A stretch of 64,000 bases of DNA, from positions 186,001-250,000 of the forward strand of contig NZ_NIQU01000001.1 of assembly GCF_002741105.1 (NCBI RefSeq). The letters are read 5' to 3'. A model generated the notes under the pieces. It searched no databases. It saw nothing but the letters and a program-made list of their open reading frames with translations, and was not told the origin of the DNA. Source of the DNA: Pseudomonas sediminis (lineage in GTDB: Bacteria > Pseudomonadota > Gammaproteobacteria > Pseudomonadales > Pseudomonadaceae). Below are positions 1-9,116 of the stretch, one piece after another (the stretch's first letter is position 1; each line of letters begins with the position of its first letter). Both the position numbers and the translations under genes were made by a program.

Positions 1-81
1 GTGCAGGCTGGCAGCCGCACGGGTAAAGCCACCGGTCTGCACAACGGTCAGAAAACTGCGTAACAACACCGGATCGAGCAT
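1..81 (-). CDS. LysR-family regulator, N-terminal fragment (runs off left edge)
   Basis: Only the first 27 codons are inside the window. Read on the minus strand they give MLDPVLLRSF followed by LTVVQTGGFTRAA, the usual first helices of a LysR winged helix-turn-helix domain. Two more in-frame ATGs lie upstream at 93 and 96; I chose 81 because MLDP is the usual beginning for this family and a GGGTGG sequence sits six bases before it. The gene is divergent from the ureidoglycine aminohydrolase gene, so it may regulate purine or allantoin use. That role is inference from position only. The rest of the protein is not visible. Confidence 0.75.
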   Translation of the reverse strand, partial: MLDPVLLRSFLTVVQTGGFTRAAASLH

Positions 82-224
82 AGTGCCACCCATCATGAAA
101 TCCACTGACAGGCATTCTACTATTTAATTTCCGAATCCAGACGCGAATTCCTATAGTGCATGGGAGCCAATTTTCCGCTCGGGGAGCGAACCCCGAGCCC
201 TTCACCCGCCGAGGCAACCTCTCG

Positions 225-1067
225 ATGAGCAAATCGCCCTACTACTACGCACCGCATGGCGGTCACCCAGGTCAGGATCAACTGCTGACCGACCGCGCCA
301 TGTTCACCGAAGCCTATGCCGTGATCCCCAAAGGCGTGATGCGTGACATCGTCACCAGCCACCTGCCGTTCTGGGACAACATGCGCATGTGGGTCATCGC
401 TCGCCCGCTGACCGGCTTCGCCGAGACCTTCTCGCAATACATCGTCGAAGTCGGCCCGAACGGCGGCAGCGACAAGCCTGAGCTGGACCCGACCGCCGAA
501 GGCGTGATCTTCGTCGTCGAAGGCACCTGCGACCTGAGCCTCAACGGCACCCAGCACGCCCTGCGTCCGGGCAGCTACGCCTTCATCCCGCCAGAAAGCG
601 ATTGGTCGCTGCGCAACAACGGCAGCGAAGCCGTGCGCTTCCACTGGCTGCGCAAGGCTTACCAACCGGTCGAAGGCGTGCCGTATCCGGAAGCCTTCGT
701 CACTCACGAGCAGGACATCGAGCCGATCGTCATGCCCGGCACCGAAGGCCGCTGGAGCACCACGCGCTTCGTCGAGATCAGCGACATGCGCCATGACATG
801 CATGTCAACATCGTCAACTTCGAGCCGGGCGGCGTGATTCCGTTCGCCGAAACCCACGTCATGGAACACGGCCTGTACGTGCTGGAAGGCAAGGCGGTAT
901 ATCGCCTGAACCAGGACTGGGTCGAGGTCGAGGCTGGTGACTTCATGTGGCTGCGCGCCTTCTGCCCGCAGGCCTGCTACGCCGGCGGCCCGAGCCGCTT
1001 CCGCTACCTGCTGTACAAGGATGTGAACCGCCAGATGCCGCTGACCCTGGGCGGCCTGAAGCGCTGA
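225..1067 (+). CDS. allE: (S)-ureidoglycine aminohydrolase (bicupin)
   Basis: This 280-residue bicupin belongs to the YlbA/AllE family, which converts (S)-ureidoglycine to (S)-ureidoglycolate and ammonia in allantoin breakdown, using a manganese ion. The second cupin carries the metal-binding pattern E209-x-H211-x3-H215. The N-terminal YYAPHGG and the RYLLYKDVNR near the C-terminus are typical of the family as I remember it. The open frame extends upstream to 156, but the ATG at 225 (MSKSPYYY) gives the family length. A LysR gene lies divergently upstream. The gene ends in front of a REP-like repeat and a strong hairpin shared with the convergent ahpF. Confidence 0.85.
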   Translation: MSKSPYYYAPHGGHPGQDQLLTDRAMFTEAYAVIPKGVMRDIVTSHLPFWDNMRMWVIARPLTGFAETFSQYIVEVGPNGGSDKPELDPTAEGVIFVVEGTCDLSLNGTQHALRPGSYAFIPPESDWSLRNNGSEAVRFHWLRKAYQPVEGVPYPEAFVTHEQDIEPIVMPGTEGRWSTTRFVEISDMRHDMHVNIVNFEPGGVIPFAETHVMEHGLYVLEGKAVYRLNQDWVEVEAGDFMWLRAFCPQACYAGGPSRFRYLLYKDVNRQMPLTLGGLKR

Positions 1068-1080
1068 TGATCGGAGAGCT

Positions 1081-1131
1081 TGTGGGAGGGGCTTTAGCCG
1101 CGAAGCTGTCGCCGCTAAAGCGCCTCCCACA
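1081..1131. repeat. REP-like inverted repeat (TGTGGGAGG family)
   Basis: A palindromic element runs from TGTGGGAGGGGCTTTAGCCG to CGCTAAAGCGCCTCCCACA, with the two arms folding on each other. It lies just past the allE stop. The same outer arms occur at 20271-20365, and a related GTAGGAGC form occurs at 13095-13169. Such extragenic palindromes are common between pseudomonad genes. Confidence 0.7.
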
Positions 1132-1140
1132 GATACACCA

Positions 1141-1174
1141 ACGACAAAGGCCACCCGAGGGTGGCCTTTGTCGT
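1141..1174. terminator. Bidirectional terminator between allE and ahpF
   Basis: A perfect 16-bp stem (1141-1156 with 1159-1174) encloses a two-base loop. It lies between the convergent ends of allE and ahpF, so it can serve both. The T content is within the stem arm (CCTTTGTCGTT) rather than a clean T tract. Confidence 0.75.
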
Positions 1175-1187
1175 TCCAGCGTTGCGA

Positions 1188-2744
1188 TCAGCTATGGCGG
1201 ATCAGGTGATCGAAGGCGCTCAGCGATGCCTTCGAACCTTCGCCCATGGCGATGACGATCTGCTTGTACGGCACAGTGGTCACGTCACCGGCAGCGAACA
1301 CGCCAGGGATGTTGGTCGCGCCCTTGGCATCGACGATGATCTCGCCGAAGCGGTTGAGCTCCACGCTCCCCTTGAGCCAGTCGCTGTTGGGCAGCAGGCC
1401 GATCTGCACGAAGATGCCTTCCAGCTCGACGGTGTGCAGCTCCTCGGTGGTGCGATCCTTGTACACCAGGCCGTTGACCTTCTGGCCGTCGCCCTTGACC
1501 TCGGTGGTCTGCGCGCTCTTGATCACGGTCACGTTCGGCAGGCTGTTGAGTTTTTTCTGCAGTACGGCGTCGGCACGCAGGGTGTCGGCGAATTCCAGCA
1601 GAGTCACATGGGCGACGATACCAGCCAGGTCGATAGCCGCTTCGACCCCGGAGTTACCGCCGCCGATCACCGCGACACGCTTGCCCTTGAACAGCGGGCC
1701 ATCGCAGTGCGGGCAGAAGCACACGCCCTTGGCCTTGTATTCCTGCTCGCCGGGGACGCCCATCTCGCGCCAGCGTGCGCCGGTGGAGAGAATCACGGTC
1801 TTGGCCTTGAGCGAAGCGCCGTTCTCGAACTTCACTTCGTGCAGGCCGCCTTCACTACTGGCCGGCACCAGCGCCGAAGCGCGCTGCAGGTTCATCACAT
1901 CGACTTCGTATTCCTTGACGTGCTCTTCCAGGGCGCGCACCAGTTTCGGGCCTTCGGTTTCCTTGACGGAGATGAAGTTCTCGATGGCCATGGTGTCGAG
2001 TACCTGACCGCCGAAGCGCTCGGCAGCAATCGCAGTACGAATACCTTTACGCGCGGCGTAGATGGCCGCTGCAGCGCCGGCCGGGCCACCACCGACCACG
2101 AGCACGTCGAAGGCGTCCTTGGCACTCATCTTCTCGGCGTCGCGGTTGGCTGCACCGGTATCGATCTTGGCGAGGATTTCCTTCGCATCCATACGGCCGG
2201 AAGCGAAGACCTCACCGTTCAGGTAGATGCTCGGCACGGCCATGATCTGGCGACGCTCGACTTCGTCCTGGAACAGCGCACCGTCGATGGAGACGTTGCG
2301 GATATTGGGGTTGAGCACGGCCATCAGGTTCAGCGCCTGAACCACATCCGGGCAGTTCTGGCAGGAGAGCGAGAAATAGGTCTCGAACTCGAACTTGCCT
2401 TCGATGCTCTTGATCTGCGCGATGGTATCGGCGTCCAGCTTGGACGGATGGCCGCCCACCTGCAGCAGCGCCAGCACCAGCGAGGTGAACTCGTGACCCA
2501 TGGGGATACCGGCGAAGGCAACGCCAGTGTCTTCACCCGGACGATTCAGGGCGAAAGACGGACGGCGGGCATCACTACCGTCGGTCTTGAGGGTGATCTT
2601 GTCGGTCAGACCGACGATGTCCTGGAGCATGCCCAGCAGTTCCTGAGATTTCGCGCTGTCATCGAGGGACGCGACGATCTCGAACGGCAGGGTGACCTTT
2701 TCCAGGTAGGCCTTCAACTGGGCTTTAAGATTGGCGTCCAACAT
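1188..2744 (-). CDS. ahpF: Alkyl hydroperoxide reductase subunit F
   Basis: AhpF is the NADH-dependent flavoprotein that re-reduces the peroxidase AhpC. At 518 residues it has the usual full length. The N-terminal thioredoxin-like half carries C128-Q-N-C131. The FAD-binding glycine motif GGGPAG lies at about 218-223, the redox pair C344-P-H-C347 in the thioredoxin-reductase half, and the NAD-binding GGGNSG near 363. The gene follows ahpC on the same strand after a 153-base gap containing several hairpins, so the two are probably co-transcribed with a processed or attenuated junction. Confidence 0.95.
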   Translation of the reverse strand: MLDANLKAQLKAYLEKVTLPFEIVASLDDSAKSQELLGMLQDIVGLTDKITLKTDGSDARRPSFALNRPGEDTGVAFAGIPMGHEFTSLVLALLQVGGHPSKLDADTIAQIKSIEGKFEFETYFSLSCQNCPDVVQALNLMAVLNPNIRNVSIDGALFQDEVERRQIMAVPSIYLNGEVFASGRMDAKEILAKIDTGAANRDAEKMSAKDAFDVLVVGGGPAGAAAAIYAARKGIRTAIAAERFGGQVLDTMAIENFISVKETEGPKLVRALEEHVKEYEVDVMNLQRASALVPASSEGGLHEVKFENGASLKAKTVILSTGARWREMGVPGEQEYKAKGVCFCPHCDGPLFKGKRVAVIGGGNSGVEAAIDLAGIVAHVTLLEFADTLRADAVLQKKLNSLPNVTVIKSAQTTEVKGDGQKVNGLVYKDRTTEELHTVELEGIFVQIGLLPNSDWLKGSVELNRFGEIIVDAKGATNIPGVFAAGDVTTVPYKQIVIAMGEGSKASLSAFDHLIRHS

Positions 2745-2783
2745 GGCGGAAATTCCTCAAATACGAAAATTCGGGCAATAAAA

Positions 2784-2886
2784 TGCCCGGACGGATCGCG
2801 CCCGGGCATCGGGCACCACAAGGGCCGGTTAACGGCCCAAACAGCGCAGAGTTGGTCCTTTCCGACCTGAGACAGGCCGGAAAGGA
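2784..2886 (-). other. Hairpins in the ahpC-ahpF intergenic gap
   Basis: Three inverted repeats are visible: TGCCCG/CGGGCA arms around 2785-2811, GGCCG/CGGCC around 2823-2837, and a longer CCTTTCCGACCTG/CAGGCCGGAAAGG stem at 2857-2885 with one mismatch. The last sits just after the ahpC stop but lacks a T tract on the minus strand. It may stabilise the ahpC message or partly terminate before ahpF, which would make more AhpC than AhpF; that is inference. Confidence 0.5.
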
Positions 2887-2897
2887 AGTCGGCAGAT

Positions 2898-3461
2898 TTA
2901 GATCTTGCCAACCAGGTCCAGCGAAGGAGCCAGAGTGGCTTCGCCTTCTTTCCACTTGGCCGGGCAAACTTGACCCGGGTTAGCGGCGGTGTACTGAGCG
3001 GCCTTCAGCTTGCGCAGGGTTTCGGAGACGTCGCGAGCGATTTCGTTGGAGTGGATCTCAACGGTCTTGATCACGCCTTCCGGGTTGATCACGAAGGTGC
3101 CACGCAGAGCCAGACCTTCTTCAGCGATGTGCACGCCGAAAGCGTTGGTCAGCTGGTGGGTCGGATCGCCGATCAGCGGGAACTGTGCCTTGCCAACGGC
3201 CGGCGAAGTTTCGTGCCATACCTTGTGCGAGAAGTGGGTGTCGGTGGTCACGATGTAGACCTCGGCACCGGCCTTCTGGAACTCGGCGTAGTTGTTGGCC
3301 GCGTCTTCGATTTCGGTCGGGCAGTTGAAGGTGAAGGCAGCCGGCATGAAGATCAGCACGGACCACTTGCCTTGCAGGCTCTGCTCGGTGACTTCGATGA
3401 ATTCGCCGTTGTGGAAAGCGTTGGCCTTGAACGGCTGAACTTGAGTATTGATCAGGGACAT
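2898..3461 (-). CDS. ahpC: Alkyl hydroperoxide reductase subunit C (2-Cys peroxiredoxin)
   Basis: AhpC reduces hydrogen peroxide and organic hydroperoxides in the cytoplasm and is recycled by AhpF. The protein has 187 residues. The peroxidatic cysteine C47 is in FNCPTE and the resolving cysteine C166 in QVCPAKW, matching the E. coli-type AhpC positions C46/C165. A clear ribosome site AAGGAG precedes the ATG. The upstream region (see 3511-3516) holds a probable promoter. In pseudomonads this gene is a standard OxyR target; the binding site itself I cannot prove by eye. Confidence 0.97.
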   Translation of the reverse strand: MSLINTQVQPFKANAFHNGEFIEVTEQSLQGKWSVLIFMPAAFTFNCPTEIEDAANNYAEFQKAGAEVYIVTTDTHFSHKVWHETSPAVGKAQFPLIGDPTHQLTNAFGVHIAEEGLALRGTFVINPEGVIKTVEIHSNEIARDVSETLRKLKAAQYTAANPGQVCPAKWKEGEATLAPSLDLVGKI

Positions 3462-3510
3462 CTCTGACTCCTTCTGAGGTTTCTGTGAGGGTTTGAAATC
3501 GACAGGACGT

Positions 3511-3516
3511 ATCTTA
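3511..3516 (-). promoter_or_regulatory. Probable -10 element of the ahpC promoter
   Basis: On the minus strand TAAGAT lies about 50 bases before the ahpC ATG. Upstream of it are a T-rich stretch and two copies of AATCAATA separated by ten bases (about 3536-3561). An OxyR site would be expected there from known ahpC regulation, but the four-part OxyR consensus is not clean enough to call. Confidence 0.35.
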
Positions 3517-3583
3517 GCGACCTAACGAAAAAAAGCTTATTGATTACGGCCATGATATTGATTGAATGAGCCAATCACTGGCC

Positions 3584-3604
3584 GAGCCCGCGCCAGACGC
3601 GGGC
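3584..3604. terminator. GC-rich hairpin after the quinone oxidoreductase gene
   Basis: AGCCCGCG and CGCGGGCT form an 8-bp stem with a short loop just beyond the stop codon of the minus-strand gene ending at 3617. There is no T tract on that strand, so it is a weak terminator call. Confidence 0.4.
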
Positions 3605-3616
3605 TGGAGCTCTCGC

Positions 3617-4579
3617 TCAGGCAAGATCGGCATCGATAAGCAGCGCGATTTTACCCGCAACCTGATTACCGGCGAGTGTCTCGAACGCCACTTCGCTGTC
3701 TTTGAGGGGGAAACTGCGCTCAAGTTGCGGCTTCAATCGCCCTTCGGCGAACAGCGGCCAGACCTGTTGCTGCAGATCGTGCAGCAGGTCGGCCTTGAAC
3801 GAGTCGTCTCGATTGCGCAGGGTCGAGCCGATCAGCTGAACGCGCTTGCCCAGGACCTGGGCCAGATCCAGGGTGGCCTCGCGCCCGCCCATCAAACCGA
3901 TATTGATCCAACGGCCATCACGGGCCAGCAGCTCCAGATTGAGTGCCGCGTACTGCCCGCCAACAGGATCGAGAATCACATCGAACGGCCCGAAATCGCG
4001 CAGCGCGTGCAGGTCGTCACCACGCAGAGCACCGCCCTGAGCACCGAGCGCCTCGCAATAGGCCAGTCGTTCTGGCGAGCCAACGCTGACCCAGCATGGG
4101 CTGCCGAATGCCTTGCACAGCTGGATGGCAGCCGAACCGACGCCACTGGCGCCGGCATGCAGCAGGACTTTTTCACCCGGGCGCAGGGCGCCGAGCTGGA
4201 ACAGATTGAGCCAGGCCGTGGCGTAAACCTCCGGCACTACAGCAGCCTCGACCAGGCTCAGCCCCTCGGGCAACGGCATGGCGTGGCGTGCATCGAGCAC
4301 CACCTCCTCGGCCATACCACCGCCAGCGAGCAGACAGCAGACCCGATCACCCACCTGCCAGGCGCTGCCGGCGCCGACCTCGACAACCACACCCGAACAT
4401 TCCAACCCGAGCGCCTGGCTCGCGCCTGGAGGCGGCGGATAGAGCCCGGCGCGTTGCAACAGATCAGCCCGATTGAGCCCAGCGGCGGCCACCTTCACGC
4501 GAATCTGTCCTGCGTCACAGGTCTGCGCCGGTTGTTCCAGCCACTGTGCACGCCCTTCGACGCCTTGCAATGCCTTCAT
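3617..4579 (-). CDS. NAD(P)H:quinone oxidoreductase, zinc-type alcohol dehydrogenase family (PIG3-like)
   Basis: This medium-chain dehydrogenase/reductase of 320 residues resembles the TP53I3/PIG3 quinone oxidoreductase family. It shows the N-terminal GroES-like fold (AAGLNRADLLQRAGLYPPPP) and a Rossmann motif LLHAGASGVGSAAIQL around residues 138-153. Zinc ligands of true alcohol dehydrogenases are not evident, as expected for quinone reductases. I start it at 4579 (MKALQGVEG) because GGAGGC lies immediately upstream; the frame opens six codons earlier. The substrate is unknown. It is divergent from prc. Confidence 0.85.
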   Translation of the reverse strand: MKALQGVEGRAQWLEQPAQTCDAGQIRVKVAAAGLNRADLLQRAGLYPPPPGASQALGLECSGVVVEVGAGSAWQVGDRVCCLLAGGGMAEEVVLDARHAMPLPEGLSLVEAAVVPEVYATAWLNLFQLGALRPGEKVLLHAGASGVGSAAIQLCKAFGSPCWVSVGSPERLAYCEALGAQGGALRGDDLHALRDFGPFDVILDPVGGQYAALNLELLARDGRWINIGLMGGREATLDLAQVLGKRVQLIGSTLRNRDDSFKADLLHDLQQQVWPLFAEGRLKPQLERSFPLKDSEVAFETLAGNQVAGKIALLIDADLA

Positions 4580-4605
4580 GCTGCCTCCATAGTGCAAGTG
4601 AACCG

Positions 4606-4632
4606 AGCCCAGCGCTGACCGCTGGGCTTTTG
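4606..4632 (+). terminator. Hairpin with T-run upstream of prc
   Basis: AGCCCAGCG/CGCTGGGCT is a 9-bp stem followed by TTTTGTC on the plus strand. No plus-strand gene precedes it, so it may stop antisense transcription or form part of the prc leader. Confidence 0.4.
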
Positions 4633-4707
4633 TCTAGCGCCAACGGAACCTGGCGCCCTCAGATACGGCCTAATATGCGTTATCACCTGCCACTACGTCG
4701 AATCAGC

Positions 4708-6789
4708 ATGAAGCGATCTCTAGCAAGCACCGCCCTCGCCCTCGTACTCGGCTTCAGTGCCCTGCCGCTGGCGGCCAAGACCACCACAGCGACCAGTTGG
4801 GACTACCTGCAGCCGGACCGCGACCAGGTGATTGCCAGCCTCAACGTAGTGGAACTGCTCAAGCGCCACCACTACAACAAGCCGCCGCTCAATGACGAGC
4901 GTTCGATTCAGATCTATGACAACTACCTGAAGTTGCTCGATCCGTCTCGCAGCTATTTCACCGCGGCTGATATCAGCGAATTCAACCAGTGGCGTACCAA
5001 GTTCGATGACCTGCTCAAGAGCGGCGACCTCGAGCCGGGCTTCACCATCTATCGCCGCCACCTGACCCGCATGGAAGAGCGCCTGAACTACGCGCTGGCG
5101 GAACTCGGCAAGGGCGTCGACAAGATCGACTTCACTGTCGACGAACAGTTGCAGGTCGATCGCGAGAAAGCACCCTGGGCCAAAGATCGCGCTGAACTCG
5201 ACGAGCTGTGGCGCAAACGCGTCAAGGACGAAGTGCTGCGCCTGAAGATCGCTGGCAAGGAAACCAAGGACATCCAGGAACTGCTGACCAAGCGCTACAA
5301 GAATCAGTTGGCGCGCCTCAAGCAGACCCGTGGCGAGGACGTGTTCCAGGCTTACATCAATGCCTTCGCCACCACCTACGACCCGCACACCACTTATCTG
5401 TCGCCGGATAACGCAGAAAACTTCGACATCAACATGAGCCTGTCGCTCGAAGGCATCGGCGCCGTCCTGCAAAGTGACAACGAGCACGTCAAGGTAGTAC
5501 GCCTGGTGCCTGCCGGCCCGGCCGAGAAAAGCAAGCAGATCGCTCCAGCCGACAAGATCGTCGGCGTTGCCCAGGGCAACGACGATATGGTCGACGTGAT
5601 CGGTTGGCGCCTGGACGAAGTGGTCAAGCTGATTCGTGGCCCGAAAGGTTCCACCGTACGCCTGGAAGTGATCCCGGCCAGCAATCCACCCAGCGACCAG
5701 ACCAGCAAGGTGGTCACCATCACCCGTGAAGCGGTCAAGCTGGAAGAGCAAGCAGCCAAGAAAAAGGTCCTGGAACTCAAGCATGATGGTCGTGACTACA
5801 AGCTTGGCGTGATCGAACTGCCAGCCTTCTACCTCGACTTCAAGGCCTTCCGCGCTGGCGACCCGAACTACAAGAGCACCACCCGTGACGTCAAACGCCT
5901 GCTCGATGAGTTGCAGGCCGAGAAGGTCGACGGCGTGGTCATCGACCTGCGCAACAACGGCGGTGGCTCGCTGCAGGAAGCCACCGAGCTGACCAGCCTG
6001 TTCATCGAGCAAGGCCCCACCGTACTGGTGCGCAATGCCGACGGCCGCGTCGACGTGCTCGCTGACGAGAACAAGGGCATCTACTACACCGGCCCGCTGG
6101 CCGTGCTGGTCAACCGCCTGTCCGCGTCGGCCTCGGAAATCTTCGCCGGCGCCATGCAGGACTACCACCGCGCACTGATTCTCGGTGGCCAGACCTTCGG
6201 CAAGGGCACGGTACAGACCATCCAGCCGCTCAACCATGGCGAACTGAAACTGACCCTGGCCAAGTTCTATCGCGTGTCCGGCCAGAGCACCCAGCATCAG
6301 GGCGTGATCCCCGACATCCTCTATCCGGACGTCATGGACACCAAGGACATCGGCGAAAGTGCCCTGCCCGCTGCGCTGCCCTGGGACAGCATCCGTCCGG
6401 CGATCACCCCCGAACTGGACCCGATCAAGCCCTTCCTGACCGAGCTGAAAGCCCGTCACGATCAGCGCACCATCAAGGACCCGGACTTTGTCTTTACCCG
6501 CGATCGTCTTACCCTGGCCAAGAAACTGATGGCAGAAACCACCGTCAGCCTCAACGAGCAAGCACGCCGTGCGCGCCAGGCCGAAGTCGAAGCCAAGCAA
6601 CTGGCACTGGAGAACAACCGCCGCCAGGCCAAGGGTGAAGAGCCACTCAAGGAACTGGCGAAGGAAGACGAAGATGCACTGCCAGTCGCCGATGAGAAGA
6701 GCACGCCGGAAGACGACGCCTACCTCTCGGAAAGTGGGCGCATCCTGCTCGACTACCTGGGTCTGAACCCCTCGTTGGCGCTGCACTGA
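4708..6789 (+). CDS. prc: Carboxy-terminal processing (tail-specific) protease
   Basis: Prc/Tsp is a periplasmic serine protease that degrades proteins by their C-termini; in pseudomonads it also takes part in anti-sigma-factor turnover and alginate control. The protein has 693 residues. It has a cleavable signal peptide (ALVLGFSALPLAAK), an N-terminal helical region, a PDZ domain at about 240-330 and an S41 protease core with Ser474 and Lys499 (SASASEI ... FGKGTVQ), the same 25-residue spacing as E. coli Ser452/Lys477. A lysine- and glutamate-rich C-terminal domain follows. Another ATG lies at 4675; I prefer 4708 because it gives a normal signal peptide. A terminator follows at 6838. Confidence 0.92.
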   Translation: MKRSLASTALALVLGFSALPLAAKTTTATSWDYLQPDRDQVIASLNVVELLKRHHYNKPPLNDERSIQIYDNYLKLLDPSRSYFTAADISEFNQWRTKFDDLLKSGDLEPGFTIYRRHLTRMEERLNYALAELGKGVDKIDFTVDEQLQVDREKAPWAKDRAELDELWRKRVKDEVLRLKIAGKETKDIQELLTKRYKNQLARLKQTRGEDVFQAYINAFATTYDPHTTYLSPDNAENFDINMSLSLEGIGAVLQSDNEHVKVVRLVPAGPAEKSKQIAPADKIVGVAQGNDDMVDVIGWRLDEVVKLIRGPKGSTVRLEVIPASNPPSDQTSKVVTITREAVKLEEQAAKKKVLELKHDGRDYKLGVIELPAFYLDFKAFRAGDPNYKSTTRDVKRLLDELQAEKVDGVVIDLRNNGGGSLQEATELTSLFIEQGPTVLVRNADGRVDVLADENKGIYYTGPLAVLVNRLSASASEIFAGAMQDYHRALILGGQTFGKGTVQTIQPLNHGELKLTLAKFYRVSGQSTQHQGVIPDILYPDVMDTKDIGESALPAALPWDSIRPAITPELDPIKPFLTELKARHDQRTIKDPDFVFTRDRLTLAKKLMAETTVSLNEQARRARQAEVEAKQLALENNRRQAKGEEPLKELAKEDEDALPVADEKSTPEDDAYLSESGRILLDYLGLNPSLALH

Positions 6790-6837
6790 GACGACTCATC
6801 GAGCGTCATCATATCGTCATCGAACTGTCGTGAAATG

Positions 6838-6869
6838 AAGGGCCGGCCATAAGCCGGCCCTTCGTTTTT
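6838..6869 (+). terminator. Rho-independent terminator after prc
   Basis: AAGGGCCGGC and GCCGGCCCTT pair across a short loop and are followed by CGTTTTTC. It lies 19 bases before the start of the next gene. Confidence 0.85.
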
Positions 6870-6887
6870 CTACAGATCGAGAACATC

Positions 6888-8642
6888 ATGACCGTCACCG
6901 AGCAGTTGAGCGCGCTGGGCAACATCCTCGCTCACGGCGACCTCAGTAGCCTGTTCCAGCCTATCGTCTCGCTGTCCGAACAGCGCATCCTCGGCTATGA
7001 GGCACTGACCCGTGGCCCTTCCAACAGTCCACTGCACTCGCCATTGACGCTGTTCGCTGTCGCCCGTCACGCAGGGCGCCTGAGCGAGCTGGAAATGGCT
7101 TGCCGCAAGAGTGCCTGCAGAGGTTTCAGCGCACAGGGCCTGGACGGCAAGCTGTTTCTCAACGTCTCGCCGGAGTCGCTGCTCGACCCCAGCCACCAAC
7201 CAGGGCGCACCCTGAAATTGCTGCAGGCTTTCGGCATCCCGCCCAGCCAGGTGGTGATCGAACTCACCGAACAGTCGCCTACCGAAGACTTCGCCCTGCT
7301 CGACAACGCCCTGCACCACTACCGCGCCATGGGCTTTTCCATCGCGCTGGACGATCTGGGCGCTGGATACTCCAGCCTGCGCCTGTGGTCGGAACTGCGC
7401 CCGGAGTACGTGAAGATCGACCGCCACTTCATCGATGGCATTCATCAGGATACAGTGAAACGCGAGTTCGTCGGCTCGATCCTGAAAATGGCCGAAGCAT
7501 CTCGGGCCCAGGTGATTGCCGAAGGGATCGAGCTGCCCGAAGAACTGGCCGTACTGGCGGAAATGGGGGTCGACCTGGTGCAGGGCTACCTGCTCAGCAG
7601 GCCGCAGGAAAAACCGCCACGCGATGCCCGCCAGCTGCTACCCCTGGTGCAAAGCAATCAAGCCAGCCTCGGTGAAGACAGCCATGACCTCAGTGCCCTG
7701 CTCAACGACCAACCCGCAGTCGACCAGCACACAGCCATCGCCGAGGTATTGGATGTCTTCCGTGCCCAGGCCAACCTCAACTCCCTGGCGGTACTGGATG
7801 CGCAGCGTCAGCCGGTGGGTATCGTCCACCGCCACTCGCTGTCCGAGGCGCTGCTAAAGCCCTTCGCCACCGACCTGTTCGCACGCAAACCCATCAGCCG
7901 CCTGATGAGCCAGGATTTCCTGGCCGTCGAGCTGACGCAATCGCTGCAGAAGGTCAGCCGCCTGCTCACCAGCCGTGCACGCCAGCGTATCGAGGAAGAC
8001 TTCATCATCATCCAAAACGGCCGCTATCTGGGCCTGGGCAGGGTCATCGACGTGCTCAAACTGATCACCGAGCAAAAGCTGCAACAGGCGCGTCACGCCA
8101 ACCCGCTGACCCTGCTGCCAGGCAACGTGCCAATCCAGCAATGCCTGAGTCGCCTGCTGCAACAGCAGCGCGAAGCTGCGGTGTGCTACGTGGATCTCGA
8201 CAGCTTCAAACCCTTCAACGATCTCTACGGCTACGCCAAGGGCGACGAGGTGTTGCTGTGCCTGGCGCAATGCCTGAACGAGCGAGTCGACCCTGCGCGC
8301 GACTTCGTCGGGCATATCGGCGGCGACGACTTCATGCTGGTGCTTGGCTCCCCCGACTGGCGCGAAAAGCTCGGCAAACTGATCGAAGACTTCCAGAATC
8401 AGTGCCGACGCTTCTACCGTGACGAGCATCTGCAGGCCGGCTGCTTTATCGCCTACAATCGCCACGGGCAACGTCAGGAATACGCGCTACTGTCACTGTC
8501 GATCGGCGTGGTACACGTGAGAACGGAAGACTGCGCGCAGCTCGATGCCTCGCGTCTGGCCGAGCTGGCCTCCGAAGCCAAGCGCCAGGCCAAGGCCGTG
8601 CCTGGCTACAGCCTACATATCCTCGAAGGCTCAGCGGCCTGA
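6888..8642 (+). CDS. EAL-CBS-GGDDF cyclic-di-GMP protein
   Basis: A 584-residue soluble protein with unusual order: an EAL phosphodiesterase domain first (about 8-240), a CBS-type ligand-binding pair in the middle (about 255-375), and a GGDEF-like domain last (about 400-575). The EAL part keeps E38-A-L, DDLGAGYSSL, VKIDRHF and VIAEGIE, so it looks catalytically able. The GGDEF signature reads G478-G-D-D-F with no clear RxxD inhibitory site, so cyclase activity is uncertain and it may act as a sensor of GTP. I recall a similar gene next to prc in PAO1 (PA3258). There are no membrane segments or signal peptide. The 3' end overlaps the convergent Sel1-like gene by 12 bases. Confidence 0.88.
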   Translation: MTVTEQLSALGNILAHGDLSSLFQPIVSLSEQRILGYEALTRGPSNSPLHSPLTLFAVARHAGRLSELEMACRKSACRGFSAQGLDGKLFLNVSPESLLDPSHQPGRTLKLLQAFGIPPSQVVIELTEQSPTEDFALLDNALHHYRAMGFSIALDDLGAGYSSLRLWSELRPEYVKIDRHFIDGIHQDTVKREFVGSILKMAEASRAQVIAEGIELPEELAVLAEMGVDLVQGYLLSRPQEKPPRDARQLLPLVQSNQASLGEDSHDLSALLNDQPAVDQHTAIAEVLDVFRAQANLNSLAVLDAQRQPVGIVHRHSLSEALLKPFATDLFARKPISRLMSQDFLAVELTQSLQKVSRLLTSRARQRIEEDFIIIQNGRYLGLGRVIDVLKLITEQKLQQARHANPLTLLPGNVPIQQCLSRLLQQQREAAVCYVDLDSFKPFNDLYGYAKGDEVLLCLAQCLNERVDPARDFVGHIGGDDFMLVLGSPDWREKLGKLIEDFQNQCRRFYRDEHLQAGCFIAYNRHGQRQEYALLSLSIGVVHVRTEDCAQLDASRLAELASEAKRQAKAVPGYSLHILEGSAA

Positions 8643-9116
8643 GGGAAGCCCCTGGTTGGCCATGGCGGCATAGCGCTCGGCGGCTTGCGGGTCCGGCTCA
8701 AGTCCCGGCGCACCGTCGCGGTAAAGCAGGCTCAAGCGGTTGGCCGCCAGAGGATGACCGGCAGCCAAGGCCATCTCCCACCAACGCACTGCTTGCGAGG
8801 CATCCGGCGCCTGCCGGGTATCGCCCTGCAGCGCCTGCACACCTAACTGATAAGCGGCCTTGCCGTCACCGCCATTGGCCGCCAGTCTCAACAACCTCAG
8901 CCCTTCCTCGCGGGCACCGAGGCCCTGGCCACGGAATAGCAGGATATGACCGTAGAAACTCTGCGCAGCGGTGTCACCAAGATTGGCCATGCGCCCGTAT
9001 TGGCCCTGCATCCATTGCCACAGACGCGGCTGACGCAACGCCGCCGGCCAGTGAAACAGACGCCGTGCCAGCCAGTAGCCCAGCTGCGCGCGCAGTTGCC
9101 AGAGCCACCTAGACAT
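8631..9116 (-). CDS. Sel1-like (TPR-related) repeat protein
   Basis: This 161-residue protein begins with a basic, tryptophan-rich stretch (MSRWLWQLRAQLGYWLARRL). About two or three Sel1-type helical repeats follow, recognisable by spaced A-x2-G-x5-Y-x-LG (GDGKAAYQLGVQAL) and AAGHPLAANRLSLLYRDG. Such repeats bind other proteins. Its start overlaps the end of the 121-residue gene by 8 bases, so it is the last gene of an overlapping three-gene unit. The frame opens upstream at 9185, but 9116 is the first start that fits the overlap. Function unknown. Confidence 0.72.
   Translation of the reverse strand: MSRWLWQLRAQLGYWLARRLFHWPAALRQPRLWQWMQGQYGRMANLGDTAAQSFYGHILLFRGQGLGAREEGLRLLRLAANGGDGKAAYQLGVQALQGDTRQAPDASQAVRWWEMALAAGHPLAANRLSLLYRDGAPGLEPDPQAAERYAAMANQGLPSGR

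Noticed and set aside
1161..2870. 569-codon plus-strand frame
   Set aside because: It mirrors ahpF on the opposite strand and has no start site or family features; an effect of high GC third positions.
4720..6786. 688-codon minus-strand frame
   Set aside because: Shadow of prc, with no recognisable domain.
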